Program-made: the position numbers and the translations under genes
Shown here: positions 8,950 through 17,664 of the stretch, piece by piece
How the letters are laid out: each line of letters opens with the position of its first letter
How positions within the stretch are numbered: position 1 is the first letter of the stretch
Assembly (NCBI GenBank): GCA_022711435.1
Contig: JAKLFB010000009.1
Span: 1 to 64,000, forward strand
Length of the DNA: 64,000 nucleotides
Source: Verrucomicrobiota bacterium
GTDB lineage: Bacteria > Verrucomicrobiota > Verrucomicrobiia > Limisphaerales > UBA1319
Reading direction: 5' to 3'
The notes under the pieces: model-generated
The model's input: only the letters and a program-made list of their open reading frames with translations
What the model was told of the DNA's origin: nothing
Database searches by the model: none

Positions 8950-9969
8950 CTATCGGCGCGTTGCCATCGAGCGATACGACTCGTAAGCCCGCTCGAGACG
9001 CTCGATATCAGCCGATCCGCGGTGGATCCAAACGCGATATGAACACCGGATCGGCTGGCCGGGGGCGAACGTGGCGGGTTTGATGCCGGGCCAGCCCAGG
9101 CAGAGCACGCCGTAATGCCGGGTCAGCCATTCCGGCGGGTAGTCCGGATGCGTGGGATGGACGAAGATCGCCGCGCCGCTGGTCAGCTTCTCGCGTGCCC
9201 ACAGGCGGGTCAGGTCCGCCCACGGCAGATTCGTCATGGGCAGATCGCGCAGTGTGGGGCCAGCCGGGACGGTGATCACGGTGTTCGTGCCGGGCGCGAA
9301 CCGCAGCGTGAGGCCGCCGTAGCTTTTCCCTTCCGCGCCGGCCAGGGTGACGGACCGGTTCAAGGGGGTCCATGTGAAGTCGAGGTCGATGGCGCGGGCG
9401 TCGCCGCTGGCGGGCAGGATCCGAATCCAGGCCTGCTCGATCATCACTTTCCGATCGCCCACGAACCAGCCGTTCTCGATCCCGAGCGCGGCGTGGGTGG
9501 GGTTGGCGTCGCGGGCCAGCCAGCGGACGAACTCCTGGCGGATCCCCTGCAAAGCCCAGAGATCGTAATGCTGGCCATCGACGGTCACGTGCGGCCACGC
9601 CCAGAACAGTCCCCGGTGATGGTAATGGTCGGCGGGGAAATCATCGGTCAGAACCTCGCCATCGAGCCCGTAGATGGGATGGAGATACGTGCTGCGGGCG
9701 CGGTCGGCTGGCACGCCCGGTTTGGCGATGACGCCATGGCGATAGACCAGGACGGGCCGGTCGTCCTCCCAGAGGCCGAGCGACTGGCTGTCGATGTCCG
9801 CAAACCGGAAACCCGCCGCCGAGAGAGAAACCGGCATCGCCATCGTCGCGACCACGGCCCAGAAACCGAGCCGCCCGCGCGTTTTGTCCCTGGCGGCTGC
9901 ACGCGAGTCCGTGCCCGCCCGATCGGCCATGGATGAACCTGTCCCGACTTCGCCTGGCGCCATCATCAT
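8950..9969 (-). CDS. DUF6807 (PmoA-like) family secreted protein
   Basis: A 339-residue protein with a hydrophobic segment after a basic stretch (RGRLGFWAVVATMAMPVSLSAAG), taken as a signal peptide. The body has PIYGLDGEVLTDDFPADHYHHRGLFWAWPHV, the hallmark of the family annotated as PmoA or DUF6807, which is abundant in planctomycetes and verrucomicrobia and has no established activity. Three ATGs in a row are at 9963-9969; ATG 9930, with an AGG eight bases upstream, is an alternative start. It stands alone between repeat-free spacers, so context does not reveal a substrate. Confidence 0.75.
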   Translation of the reverse strand: MMMAPGEVGTGSSMADRAGTDSRAAARDKTRGRLGFWAVVATMAMPVSLSAAGFRFADIDSQSLGLWEDDRPVLVYRHGVIAKPGVPADRARSTYLHPIYGLDGEVLTDDFPADHYHHRGLFWAWPHVTVDGQHYDLWALQGIRQEFVRWLARDANPTHAALGIENGWFVGDRKVMIEQAWIRILPASGDARAIDLDFTWTPLNRSVTLAGAEGKSYGGLTLRFAPGTNTVITVPAGPTLRDLPMTNLPWADLTRLWAREKLTSGAAIFVHPTHPDYPPEWLTRHYGVLCLGWPGIKPATFAPGQPIRCSYRVWIHRGSADIERLERAYESYRSMATRR

Positions 9970-10278
9970 GCAGGGATTATGCCATGGACGCCGCCGCAGT
10001 CCACTCCGAACCGGCAGCTTTTCCCGCGGCGCAAGATCCGAGCCCCCTCAACTTCCCGCCGCCTCGTCTCTTGCATATCGCACCAAGAGCCGAAGGATTA
10101 TCTCCTGCACCCTCCCGTGGCACGAGCCCGCCGCCGCTTGCGGGGGAGACCGGTGGCGCGTAAATTATCCGCAGACCTTACAACGTGCGCCAGGCATCAC
10201 GGGGCGAGGCTTGCGACCGTGTCAACAGAGCATGACGCCCGGGCAACACGTTCACCGACCGGTTTATTCCGGGAAGGG
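9970..10278. other. Intergenic region without recognisable gene
   Basis: This divergent spacer between the DUF6807 gene and a small membrane-protein gene should hold both promoters. I see no convincing -35/-10 pair, terminator or RNA. A short GC-rich inverted stretch near 10125-10150 (GCCCGCCGCCGCTTGCGGGGG) resembles the ends of dispersed palindromes elsewhere in the window. Confidence 0.4.
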
Positions 10279-10551
10279 ATGATTCACAATCGCTATCTGC
10301 CGCTGTGGGCGCACCGGCTCTGCAACGGAGTTGCCGGGGCGCTCGTGCTGCTGGCTGGCGGCAGCTTCTGGCTGGACGAGCCCGCTGGCAGTTGGCGGCA
10401 TACCTTCTCGCGCTGCCTGATCCTATCGAGCATCCCCGCGGGCATCCTGCTGGCGTGGGCAGCGAAGCGTTTTTCGATCATCGAGGGCGTCGCTGGCAAA
10501 GACGGCTACGACGAGCTCGATGAGCCAGATGAAAAGAAACCGCCTGCCTGA
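10279..10551 (+). CDS. Small predicted membrane protein, unknown function
   Basis: A 90-residue protein with two hydrophobic segments (GVAGALVLLAGGSFWL and CLILSSIPAGILLAWAA) and an acidic C-terminal tail (DGYDELDEPDEKK). The ATG at 10279 follows a purine-rich GGGAAGGG. I do not recognise a family. An open frame runs further upstream, but its translation is arginine-rich and not protein-like, so the internal ATG was chosen. Moderate confidence that it is a gene. Confidence 0.5.
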   Translation: MIHNRYLPLWAHRLCNGVAGALVLLAGGSFWLDEPAGSWRHTFSRCLILSSIPAGILLAWAAKRFSIIEGVAGKDGYDELDEPDEKKPPA

Positions 10552-11258
10552 GGGGTAGCCGGCTCGTCCGCCTGTCAACCGACGGTGCTGCGGACTACGA
10601 AGCCCGCGCTCTTGTTGCCCTTTCTGGCCGCAACATTCATGTTGCGCCGCCGTTGGCCCGCGTAACCGTAGCCGCAGGATTCATCCTGCGCTCGGTTTTG
10701 CGCAGCTTGAAAGCTGCGGCTACGCCATCGAGGGGATGCAAGCGCCGGCCGGCAACCGGACGCGTCAGCGACGCGTCCCTACCTTTCCGGCCTACCGACG
10801 TACCGGTTCCCCTCGCCCCGCGAGGCACGAGCGGGGAGAGGGCCAGGGAGAGGGGCTACAAATCCTCTTTGCGTGTCTTTGCGTTTATTGCGGCGAAAAA
10901 AGTCGGTCTTCGAAATTGTTGAATCTCGAACTCAGGAACTCACTGGAAGAGATATTCCTGATTTCCTGAGTTCCAGATCACATCTGTGTTCATCTGCGCG
11001 GATGAATGAATGCCTGAATCTAGCCGACTCCAATCTTCCTCCTCCTCTCCGTGTCCTCGGTGTCTCTGTGGTGAGATACACCCGCAGCTTGAAAGCTGCG
11101 GCTACGTCATCAAGGAGATGCAAGCGATGGCCGACAAGCGGACGCGTCAGCGACGCGTCCCTACCGACCCTCCGTCCTCCGTCCTCTGTCTTCCGGTGCA
11201 CCGACCTGACACCTGACACGCATCTCCCGTCTTCCGGCCCAGCGGCTCTGTCTTTCTA
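10552..11258. repeat. Mosaic of dispersed intergenic repeats
   Basis: No gene is supported in this 700-bp spacer. GCAGCTTGAAAGCTGCGGCTAC palindromes occur near 10707 and 11090. Each is followed by a GGACGCGT-CAGCG-ACGCGTCC hairpin (10758-10778 and 11140-11160). A GCGGGGAGAGGG-type repeat is near 10803-10855 and a family B right arm (TCCTCGGTG) near 11055-11078. The order of modules at 10700-10860 and 24850-25015 is the same, so these are composite repeats. Confidence 0.7.
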
Positions 11259-11533
11259 AGGGTCTGTGCAAAAATTACTTCCGATTTTGGCGGGAGCGCC
11301 GCCGGGCCCGATGCGAGGCGCAAGGGAGGGAGTGTATCCCCCTGCGATACTCGACCGACCGAGCCACGAAGCCGATGGCCCGGCGCCGCCCCGCCCCTGC
11401 GGGCTGGGGGTCTTGGGCGCGCTGGCTGTGTTGCTCCTCGCTCACAGACCGCGCGGGTATGCTCGCTCGTCGCGCCTTGCCAGCCCGCCCAATCCCCTCC
11501 AGCAAAATCGGAATTAATTTTTGCACAGACCCT
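11259..11533. mobile_element. 275-bp MITE-like element with 31-bp terminal inverted repeats
   Basis: The left end (11259-11289) begins AGGGTCTGTGCAAAAATTA and continues to CCGATTTTG; the right end (11503-11533) is its reverse complement with one mismatch over 31 bp. The interior is GC-rich and has no convincing coding frame, so this looks like a non-autonomous element. No clear target duplication is visible. The right end abuts the TAG stop codon of the MFS transporter. A third, solitary copy of the end sequence lies at 60357-60379. Confidence 0.75.
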
Positions 11534-12935
11534 AAATCCTTCGCCAGCCGCGCTCGATTTCCTCGAGCGTCCGGCCTTTGGTCTCGGGCACGAACCGCAT
11601 CACGACGAGCAGCACCAGGCAGAAGAACGCATAGATATAGAACGGGAACGCATGATGATACTGCTGGACGAACCACGAATCCTTGTCGTCCATGATGGGG
11701 AACGTGAACGTGACGGCGAAATCGGCCATCCAGAGGCAGAACGTGGCGAGGCCCAGCGCACGGCCCCGAACCGCGGTGGGGTAGATCTCGGACAGGATGA
11801 CCCACGTCACCGGCCCGACCGACAGGGCGAAGCAGGCGATATACGACAGGATGAAGAGGAGCATCCACATGCTCTCGGCTGTGCCCGACTGCGCTGCCAC
11901 GCCCATGACGATCAGGCTCAGCCCCATGCCGGCCGCGCCGACGAACATGAGCGGCCTGCGGCCCCAGCGATCGACCACGGCGATGGCGATCAGCGTGAAG
12001 AGCGCGTTGGCGGCGCCGATGACGATCTGCTGCAGCATGCCGGCATCGACGCCGGCCGACGAGCCCAGGCTCTTGAAGATCGTGGCGCCGAAGTAGAGGA
12101 ACACGTTGATGCCCGTGACCTGCTGGAGGACCGCCAGCAGGATGCCCAGCGCCAGCGGCGCCACGAGCGCCGCCGAGAACAGATCCCGCCACCCGCCCTT
12201 TTCGCGCGCCAGCGAATCCCGGATCGAGGCGATCTCGGCCCCGGCGAACGCGGGGCCGGACACGCGCTCGAGCACGCTCCGCGCCTCGGCCTCGCGCTTC
12301 ATCTCGACCAGCCACCGGGGGCTCTCCGGTATCCGGACCAGCAGCGCCAGGAAAACGATCGCCGGGACCGCGCCTGCGGCGAACATCCAGCGCCATCCGA
12401 CGGCCTCGTTCCATGCGAGATCGCCGCCGCGCGCGATGAAGTAATTCACGAAATAGACGATGAAAATGCCGGTGACGATCGCGAGCTGGTTAACCGACAC
12501 CAGCCGCCCCCGCAGGTGCGCCGGGGCGATCTCGGCGATATACATCGGGGTCGACATCGATGCGATCCCGATGCCCACGCCCCCGACGAACCGGAACGCG
12601 ATGAACATCGAGACATCCCGCGGCAAGCTCGTCCCGATCGACGACACCAGAAACATCAGGGCCGACAGGAACAGCGCCCGGCGACGCCCGAAGCGGTCGG
12701 ATAGCGGCCCGACGATCAGGACCCCCGCCGCGCAGCCGATCAGGACGCAGCCCGATGCCCATCCTTTCATCGCCGCCGTCAGACCGAAGCGCGCGGTCAG
12801 GAACTCGATCGCGCCCGAGATGACGGCGGTGTCGTATCCGAACAGAAGCCCGCCCAGGGTGGCGACCAGGCAGATTGGCAGGAGATAGGACCATCGGACC
12901 TCGGCGGTGGTCCCGGCTTCCACGGAGGCGTTCAT
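11532..12935 (-). CDS. Sugar-porter family MFS transporter
   Basis: A 467-residue, 12-helix inner-membrane sugar transporter of the major facilitator superfamily. Family signatures are GGLLFGYDTAVISGA in helix 1, DRFGRRRALFL between helices 2 and 3, PESPRWLVE after helix 6, QQVTGIN in helix 7 and the terminal PETKGRTLEEIE. The ATG at 12935 gives MNASVEAG directly before helix 1; the longer upstream frame overlaps the next gene and is unlikely. It follows the GH2/beta-helix gene on the same strand with 31 bp between them, so it may import sugars released by that enzyme. Confidence 0.92.
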   Translation of the reverse strand: MNASVEAGTTAEVRWSYLLPICLVATLGGLLFGYDTAVISGAIEFLTARFGLTAAMKGWASGCVLIGCAAGVLIVGPLSDRFGRRRALFLSALMFLVSSIGTSLPRDVSMFIAFRFVGGVGIGIASMSTPMYIAEIAPAHLRGRLVSVNQLAIVTGIFIVYFVNYFIARGGDLAWNEAVGWRWMFAAGAVPAIVFLALLVRIPESPRWLVEMKREAEARSVLERVSGPAFAGAEIASIRDSLAREKGGWRDLFSAALVAPLALGILLAVLQQVTGINVFLYFGATIFKSLGSSAGVDAGMLQQIVIGAANALFTLIAIAVVDRWGRRPLMFVGAAGMGLSLIVMGVAAQSGTAESMWMLLFILSYIACFALSVGPVTWVILSEIYPTAVRGRALGLATFCLWMADFAVTFTFPIMDDKDSWFVQQYHHAFPFYIYAFFCLVLLVVMRFVPETKGRTLEEIERGWRRI

Positions 12936-12966
12936 CGGGCAATGGATAGGGCGGAGCGATGGATCG

Positions 12967-15900
12967 TCACCAGACTCGGATATCGAGGCTGCCCGTGCCA
13001 AGGCTCTCGAACGGGCCGGGCGCCGGCCGCGCGCGATCCCGCCGGGCGCCGCGGTAATCCACATCCACGGCCAGGGGGGATCCGTCGGCATTCTCGTAGC
13101 GCGCGCCGGAGACCAGGGCTTTCCCGAGGCGCTCGGTCGTCACGAGCCCGGCCGAGGCGGCCCGCACCTCCGGGATCGCCGTGAGCCGGAGGAACACGCG
13201 GTCGCCCTCGTCCACAACCTGGACGCCGGGATTCGTGCGATCGAGCACGAGCGCGTTCGTCTCCTGGGCATGGGGCTTGGCGCCGTGGAGATAGATGTTG
13301 CCGGCGGCTTGCGTCGGGAGGGCACGCGAATCGTAGACGGCAAGCCCGCAGCCCGAAACCCGGCGGTGCGGGTCGTTGGCGCCGGGGGGCTGGATCGGGA
13401 CATCGCCGATTCCGACGAAGATATTGTTGTAGTATCGGTTATCGCCGCCCTGGATCGACCTCAGGCCGGCCATCGCCGTCTCGTGCGGCGGGTGGTAAGG
13501 CGTCAGACGGCCCGGCTCCTCGGTGCTGACGATCCGGCCGGTCCAGAGATTGTGGGCGAAGGCGCCCCCCTGCGACATATCGAGCAGGCTCACGCCGGAC
13601 AGGAACAGGTTGTTGTCCACGAGATACGGCCCGTGATTCACCTCGACGAAGAGATCCTCGCTGGCGTTGTCGTAACAGAGATTCCGCGTGATCCGCGTGC
13701 CCTGGGCCATCCAGTCCATCCACAGGCCCCGGCAGGTCCGGAAGATCCGGTTCCCGCTGATCTCGCAGTCGATGGCGGCATGGATCTTGATGCCGGCCAT
13801 CTCGGCCCCGGAGAAGAGCCGGCGCACATGGATGTCGTGGATGACATTGCCGGTGATCCGGCTGAACACGGCGCCGAGGCTGCCGACGATGCCGGCCTGT
13901 TCGCAGTGGGAGATCGAGTTATTGCGGACGACGTGATGGCCGATCGTCGCGCGGCTCCATCCATTGGACAGGCCCCGCTCGATCGTCTTGACGTAGCCTT
14001 CGGCCGAGTTGGCGGACGTATTGTCCCACTGGTCTCCGTGCTTGCCGAGAGAGATCCCCACGCACCTCGAATGCGAGACGATATTGCTCTCGATGATCCA
14101 TCCCTTGCTCCAATGCGTGCCGATCAGGCCGGGCTGCTCGGCGGTCGGAGGCGCCCACGGCGTCGCCGCGTGCCGCATCGCGAAGCCGCGCACGGTGATG
14201 TAGTTCCGGCCGGGCTTGTCCGGATAGAACACCGTCCGGCGCACGTTGATCTCGACGAGCCGGCGCGTGGGATCGGCGCCCGGGAACCGGGCCCAGATCG
14301 CGGTGGCGTCCGCGCCCGCCCGCCCGAACCAGAGCGGCGCCGGCGCCGCCGGATTCAGCACCTCATCCAGCGTCGCGGCCTCGTCCAGCCACTCGCCATC
14401 GAGATAGACGGCCCCGGTGTGATGCTCGCGGCCCCTCGCATTGAACCAGTCGCCGCGGATCAGATCGCTGTAGGGATTGAACGAGCCGAATATCGAGTTG
14501 GGGATCTCGGTCTTCCAGACGTCACCCTGGATCCGCGTCCAATTCGTCACGACTTCGGATCCCTTGATCTCGGCCTTCTCGCCGGGAGCGGCCCGGTAGA
14601 CGATGCGCCGGGCATCGGACTCGCCGCCCCGGGGCGGGCGGATGCTTTCGCGGTAGACGCCGGCGTGGACAGTGATGACATCGCCGGGCTGCGCCCGATC
14701 GGCGGCCCGCTGGATCGTTCGAAGCGGCGACGAGGCCGCGCCTGTGCCGCTGTCGTTGCCGGTGATGGCGACGTGGATCTCCTGGCCGGACGCCGCGGGG
14801 GCTGCTCGAACCTGGAAATCGCGCAAGCTGCGAACGGGGCCGGCCGGCGTGTCCAGGAGGGCGGCCTCGGCCTGATGCAGGCCCGGCTGCGCCGGAATCT
14901 CCGCGGCAAACACCAGCCGCGCCACGCCCAGAGCCGCGACATCGGCCGGACGCATCTGCTCCGCAACCACCGCCTCATCCTTCAAGATCCGAAACCGCAC
15001 CACGCCTCTCCAGGCATCGGGCCGGTCGTTGACCACGACGACGGGAAAATCCTGCCTCCGGCCAGCCGGGTAATCCTCCGCCCAGGCTTCGAGCATGACG
15101 CCCACAGGGGCGAAGGCGTCGCGCACATGGCGGTAGAACTCCGGCTCCCAGGTCAGGGTCCGGACATCGAGCCAATGATCGCTGGTTTGGCCGTCGGGGC
15201 GCGAGTAGCCGAGGGCGGTGAAGTGGAGAACGGCGGCTGCGGTGCGATGGGCCCGCCAGAACTCGGTCTCGGCCGCCAGATACCGGGCATAGAGCCGGCG
15301 GCGCTGCTCGGTGGTCGAGCTCGGGCCCAGCAGGTTCGCATAGAGCTTCTCCGTGAGCGTTGTGGGCGTGCCATCGCGATTGAGCCAGAGCCAACCGTAT
15401 TCGTTGATGATCACGCCGGACTTGCCCCGCTCGCCCCACCGGGCGGGATCGGCGTTGGCGAGCTGGCTCAATTTGAACTCGGGCTTCGAGAAATGATAGG
15501 GGTGCACCTCGAGGACGTCCCCCGGCTCGGCGGGGGGCATATAGCTGTTGTCCCAGGGGCGGCTCGAGAGGTCGAGGGCGCGGACCTGGCGGATGGCGGG
15601 CGCCGTCTCGTCCGAGAGCGTCTCGTTGTTGGCGTCCCAGACCACCACGCAGGGATGGTTCCACCGCTCGCGCATCCACTCGGCGTATTCCTTGGCGAGC
15701 TGGTCCGCCTTCAGCTCCTTCGGCCATGTGCTCCAGCCTTTCCCTCCGTGCCAGAGCGGGAACTCGTCCTGGATCAGGATGCCTGCCTCGTCCGCCACGC
15801 GATACCAGATCTCGGGCGGGAACCCGATGCAGTATCGGAGGCTGTTCCAGCGCATCTCCTTGACCCGCTGGTGCAGCAGCCGAACCCACGCCTCGTTCCA

Positions 15901-16887
15901 TGGCAGATCGCCGCGTTCCGGGTCCTCGAAGAACCGGTAGACCGTCATGTTGCTGCCCCGCATGATGTAGGGCTTGCCGTTGAGCATCGCCCGGCCCGTC
16001 GCCGGATCGAATCGGAACTCGCGCATGCCGAACCGGGTCGCGAACTCGTCGCCGTCCGTCCGGACGATCAGCTCATACAGGAACGGATCCTCGGGGGACC
16101 ATGGCCGGAAGCCGGGGAGCGGCACGGCCAGATCGAGCGTCTGCCGGGGCGCCGCCGCGACGGTTGCGGATGCACGGCCGGCGACGCGGCCGGACTTGGC
16201 CTCGCGGACCTCGGCCGTCAAGGCGCCCGCCGAAGCCGCCTCCAGCCAGACACGCACTCGAGCCCGGCGGCTCGCCAGGTCCGGCGCCACCTGGACGTTC
16301 TCGATATACGGCGTCCCCGCCAGGATCAGCTCGACCGAGTCGAAGATGCCAGGGATGTATCGATCCTTCTCGTAGTCGAATCCGGACGGGACAGCGGCGG
16401 TGACGGCGTCGCGGTCGGCGCCCACGCGCACGATCAGGTCGTTCTCCCCGCTGCGGAGCGCGGCTTTGACGTCGAAGTAGCCGGGCGTGAAGCAGGGCGC
16501 ATGATCCCCCACGGCGATCCCGTTGAGGATGACGCGGGCGCCGAACATGGCCTTGCCGATCTTCAGGACGGCCACGGGCGGGACCGGGCCGGGCACCTGG
16601 AACGTCCGCCGGTACCAGAACGCATCCCGCCGCGGGTCTTTCTGGGGGAACTGCTTGCGGTCGGACACCTTGGGGCCGGGCTCGACAAACGGCGGCCGCG
16701 CCAGATCCACCAGCCCCGGAACCGGCACCGTCCGGTCGAACGCATCCGGCACAAGATCGAGGCTCCCCTCGGCGATCCGCCAGACGCCGTCCAAACTGAT
16801 CGTCTGTCGCGGTCCGGGCGCGGAGGAGGCGGAAACGGCGGCAAGGATAAAAGCGGTGAAAAAGTGCCGGCGAAAATAGCGGATCAT
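12967..16887 (-). CDS. Secreted GH2-like glycoside hydrolase fused to a right-handed beta-helix domain
   Basis: About 1306 residues. The ATG at 16887 gives MIRYFRRHFFTAFILAAVSAS, a good signal peptide; the upstream in-frame start is TTG and is less likely. Residues to about 650 are a GH2 architecture: sugar-binding jelly roll, Ig-like domain and TIM barrel. The acid/base glutamate is in VVWDANNE and the nucleophile in GVIINEYGW. From about residue 700 a second module starts with EIHVAITGNDSGTGAASSPLRTIQ and continues as parallel beta-helix coils (NNSISHCEQAG, GNRIFRTCRG, NLCYDNASED), as in polysaccharide lyases and GH141-like proteins. It is likely exported to act on a complex glycan. The fusion of the two folds is unusual; the substrate is unknown. 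Confidence 0.85.
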   Translation of the reverse strand: MIRYFRRHFFTAFILAAVSASSAPGPRQTISLDGVWRIAEGSLDLVPDAFDRTVPVPGLVDLARPPFVEPGPKVSDRKQFPQKDPRRDAFWYRRTFQVPGPVPPVAVLKIGKAMFGARVILNGIAVGDHAPCFTPGYFDVKAALRSGENDLIVRVGADRDAVTAAVPSGFDYEKDRYIPGIFDSVELILAGTPYIENVQVAPDLASRRARVRVWLEAASAGALTAEVREAKSGRVAGRASATVAAAPRQTLDLAVPLPGFRPWSPEDPFLYELIVRTDGDEFATRFGMREFRFDPATGRAMLNGKPYIMRGSNMTVYRFFEDPERGDLPWNEAWVRLLHQRVKEMRWNSLRYCIGFPPEIWYRVADEAGILIQDEFPLWHGGKGWSTWPKELKADQLAKEYAEWMRERWNHPCVVVWDANNETLSDETAPAIRQVRALDLSSRPWDNSYMPPAEPGDVLEVHPYHFSKPEFKLSQLANADPARWGERGKSGVIINEYGWLWLNRDGTPTTLTEKLYANLLGPSSTTEQRRRLYARYLAAETEFWRAHRTAAAVLHFTALGYSRPDGQTSDHWLDVRTLTWEPEFYRHVRDAFAPVGVMLEAWAEDYPAGRRQDFPVVVVNDRPDAWRGVVRFRILKDEAVVAEQMRPADVAALGVARLVFAAEIPAQPGLHQAEAALLDTPAGPVRSLRDFQVRAAPAASGQEIHVAITGNDSGTGAASSPLRTIQRAADRAQPGDVITVHAGVYRESIRPPRGGESDARRIVYRAAPGEKAEIKGSEVVTNWTRIQGDVWKTEIPNSIFGSFNPYSDLIRGDWFNARGREHHTGAVYLDGEWLDEAATLDEVLNPAAPAPLWFGRAGADATAIWARFPGADPTRRLVEINVRRTVFYPDKPGRNYITVRGFAMRHAATPWAPPTAEQPGLIGTHWSKGWIIESNIVSHSRCVGISLGKHGDQWDNTSANSAEGYVKTIERGLSNGWSRATIGHHVVRNNSISHCEQAGIVGSLGAVFSRITGNVIHDIHVRRLFSGAEMAGIKIHAAIDCEISGNRIFRTCRGLWMDWMAQGTRITRNLCYDNASEDLFVEVNHGPYLVDNNLFLSGVSLLDMSQGGAFAHNLWTGRIVSTEEPGRLTPYHPPHETAMAGLRSIQGGDNRYYNNIFVGIGDVPIQPPGANDPHRRVSGCGLAVYDSRALPTQAAGNIYLHGAKPHAQETNALVLDRTNPGVQVVDEGDRVFLRLTAIPEVRAASAGLVTTERLGKALVSGARYENADGSPLAVDVDYRGARRDRARPAPGPFESLGTGSLDIRVW

Positions 16888-16950
16888 AGCGCTCAAGACG
16901 CTGCTCAAAGAGAGCCGGAAAGGCAAGCCTGTTCACAGCGTCATAAGTCA

Positions 16951-17487
16951 CGCCGCGTGAGGTCACGCGGCCTACATCGCGAGCGTCCGCCTCCATGTAG
17001 GCCGGGTCACCTGACCCGGCGTTCGAAGCCATGCCATTAACCCCGCCGTGTGAGGGCACGCGGCCTGCATCGCGAGCGTCCGCCCCCATGTAGGCCGGGT
17101 CACCTGACCCGGCGTTCGAAGCCATGCCATTAACCCCGCCGTGTGAGGGCACGCGGCCTGCATCGCGAGCGTCCGCCCCCATGTAGGCCGGGTCACCTGA
17201 CCCGGCGTTCGAAGCCATGCCATTAACCCCGCCGCGTGAGGGCACGCGGCCTACATCGCGAGCGTCCGCCTCCATGTAGGCCGGGTCACCTGACCCGGCG
17301 TTCGAAGCCATGCCATTAACCCCGCCGCGTGAGGTCACGCGGCCTACATCGCGAGCGTCCGCCCCCATGTAGGCCGGGTCACCTGACCCGGCGTTCGAAG
17401 CCATGCCATTAACCCCGCCGCGTGAGGGCACGCGGCCTACATCGCGAGCGTCCGCCTCCATGTAGGCCGGGTCACCTGACCCGGCGT
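16951..17487. repeat. Six-copy tandem array of a 93-bp double-palindrome unit
   Basis: Units begin at 16951, 17044, 17137, 17230, 17323 and 17416; the last is truncated at 72 bp. Each carries palindrome 1, GCCGCGTGAGGTCACGCGGC or a variant with GGGCAC, and palindrome 2, GCCGGGTCACCTGACCCGGC, both with 8-9-bp stems. Units differ at a few positions (GCGTG/GTGTG, GGTCAC/GGGCAC, TACATC/TGCATC, CCTCC/CCCCC). Because 93 is divisible by three, frames stay open and give a false 31-residue repeat protein. The array lies between the divergent GH2/beta-helix and surA-like genes. Single diverged copies occur at 3358-3442 and 6597-6660. Confidence 0.92.
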
Positions 17488-17567
17488 TGTGGACTTCTGA
17501 CGCTCTGTATGGAGTCTTCAGCCGACAAGCCGGCGCGCCCGTGGGTCCGTTCGATAGCGCCAACGGC

Positions 17568-17588
17568 GGACGCGTCAGCGACGCGTCC
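17568..17588. repeat. GGACGCGT hairpin repeat
   Basis: An 8-bp inverted repeat GGACGCGT-CAGCG-ACGCGTCC, one of four copies in the window (10758, 11140, 17568, 24905). Here it lies about 75 bp upstream of the surA-like start codon, so it could be in the leader or promoter. Confidence 0.7.
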
Positions 17589-17664
17589 CTGTCCGCGCAG
17601 GGTCTGGAGTCGGCTTGACCCGTCCGCAGCGCTGGCCTACAGTCCGGCCAGAGTGCAGAAACCG

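Noticed and set aside
12907..17040. 1377-residue plus-strand open frame
   Set aside because: Antisense to the GH2/beta-helix gene, whose signal peptide and catalytic motifs are clear; long antisense frames are common at this GC content.
16951..17487. CRISPR array
   Set aside because: The whole 93-bp unit is repeated, with no unique spacers, and no cas genes are near.
16073..17563. 496-residue open frame with 31-residue repeats (NAGSGDPAYMGADARD) on the minus strand
   Set aside because: The repeat residues are the translation of the 93-bp palindromic array, open because 93 is divisible by three; the rest is out of frame with the GH2/beta-helix gene.
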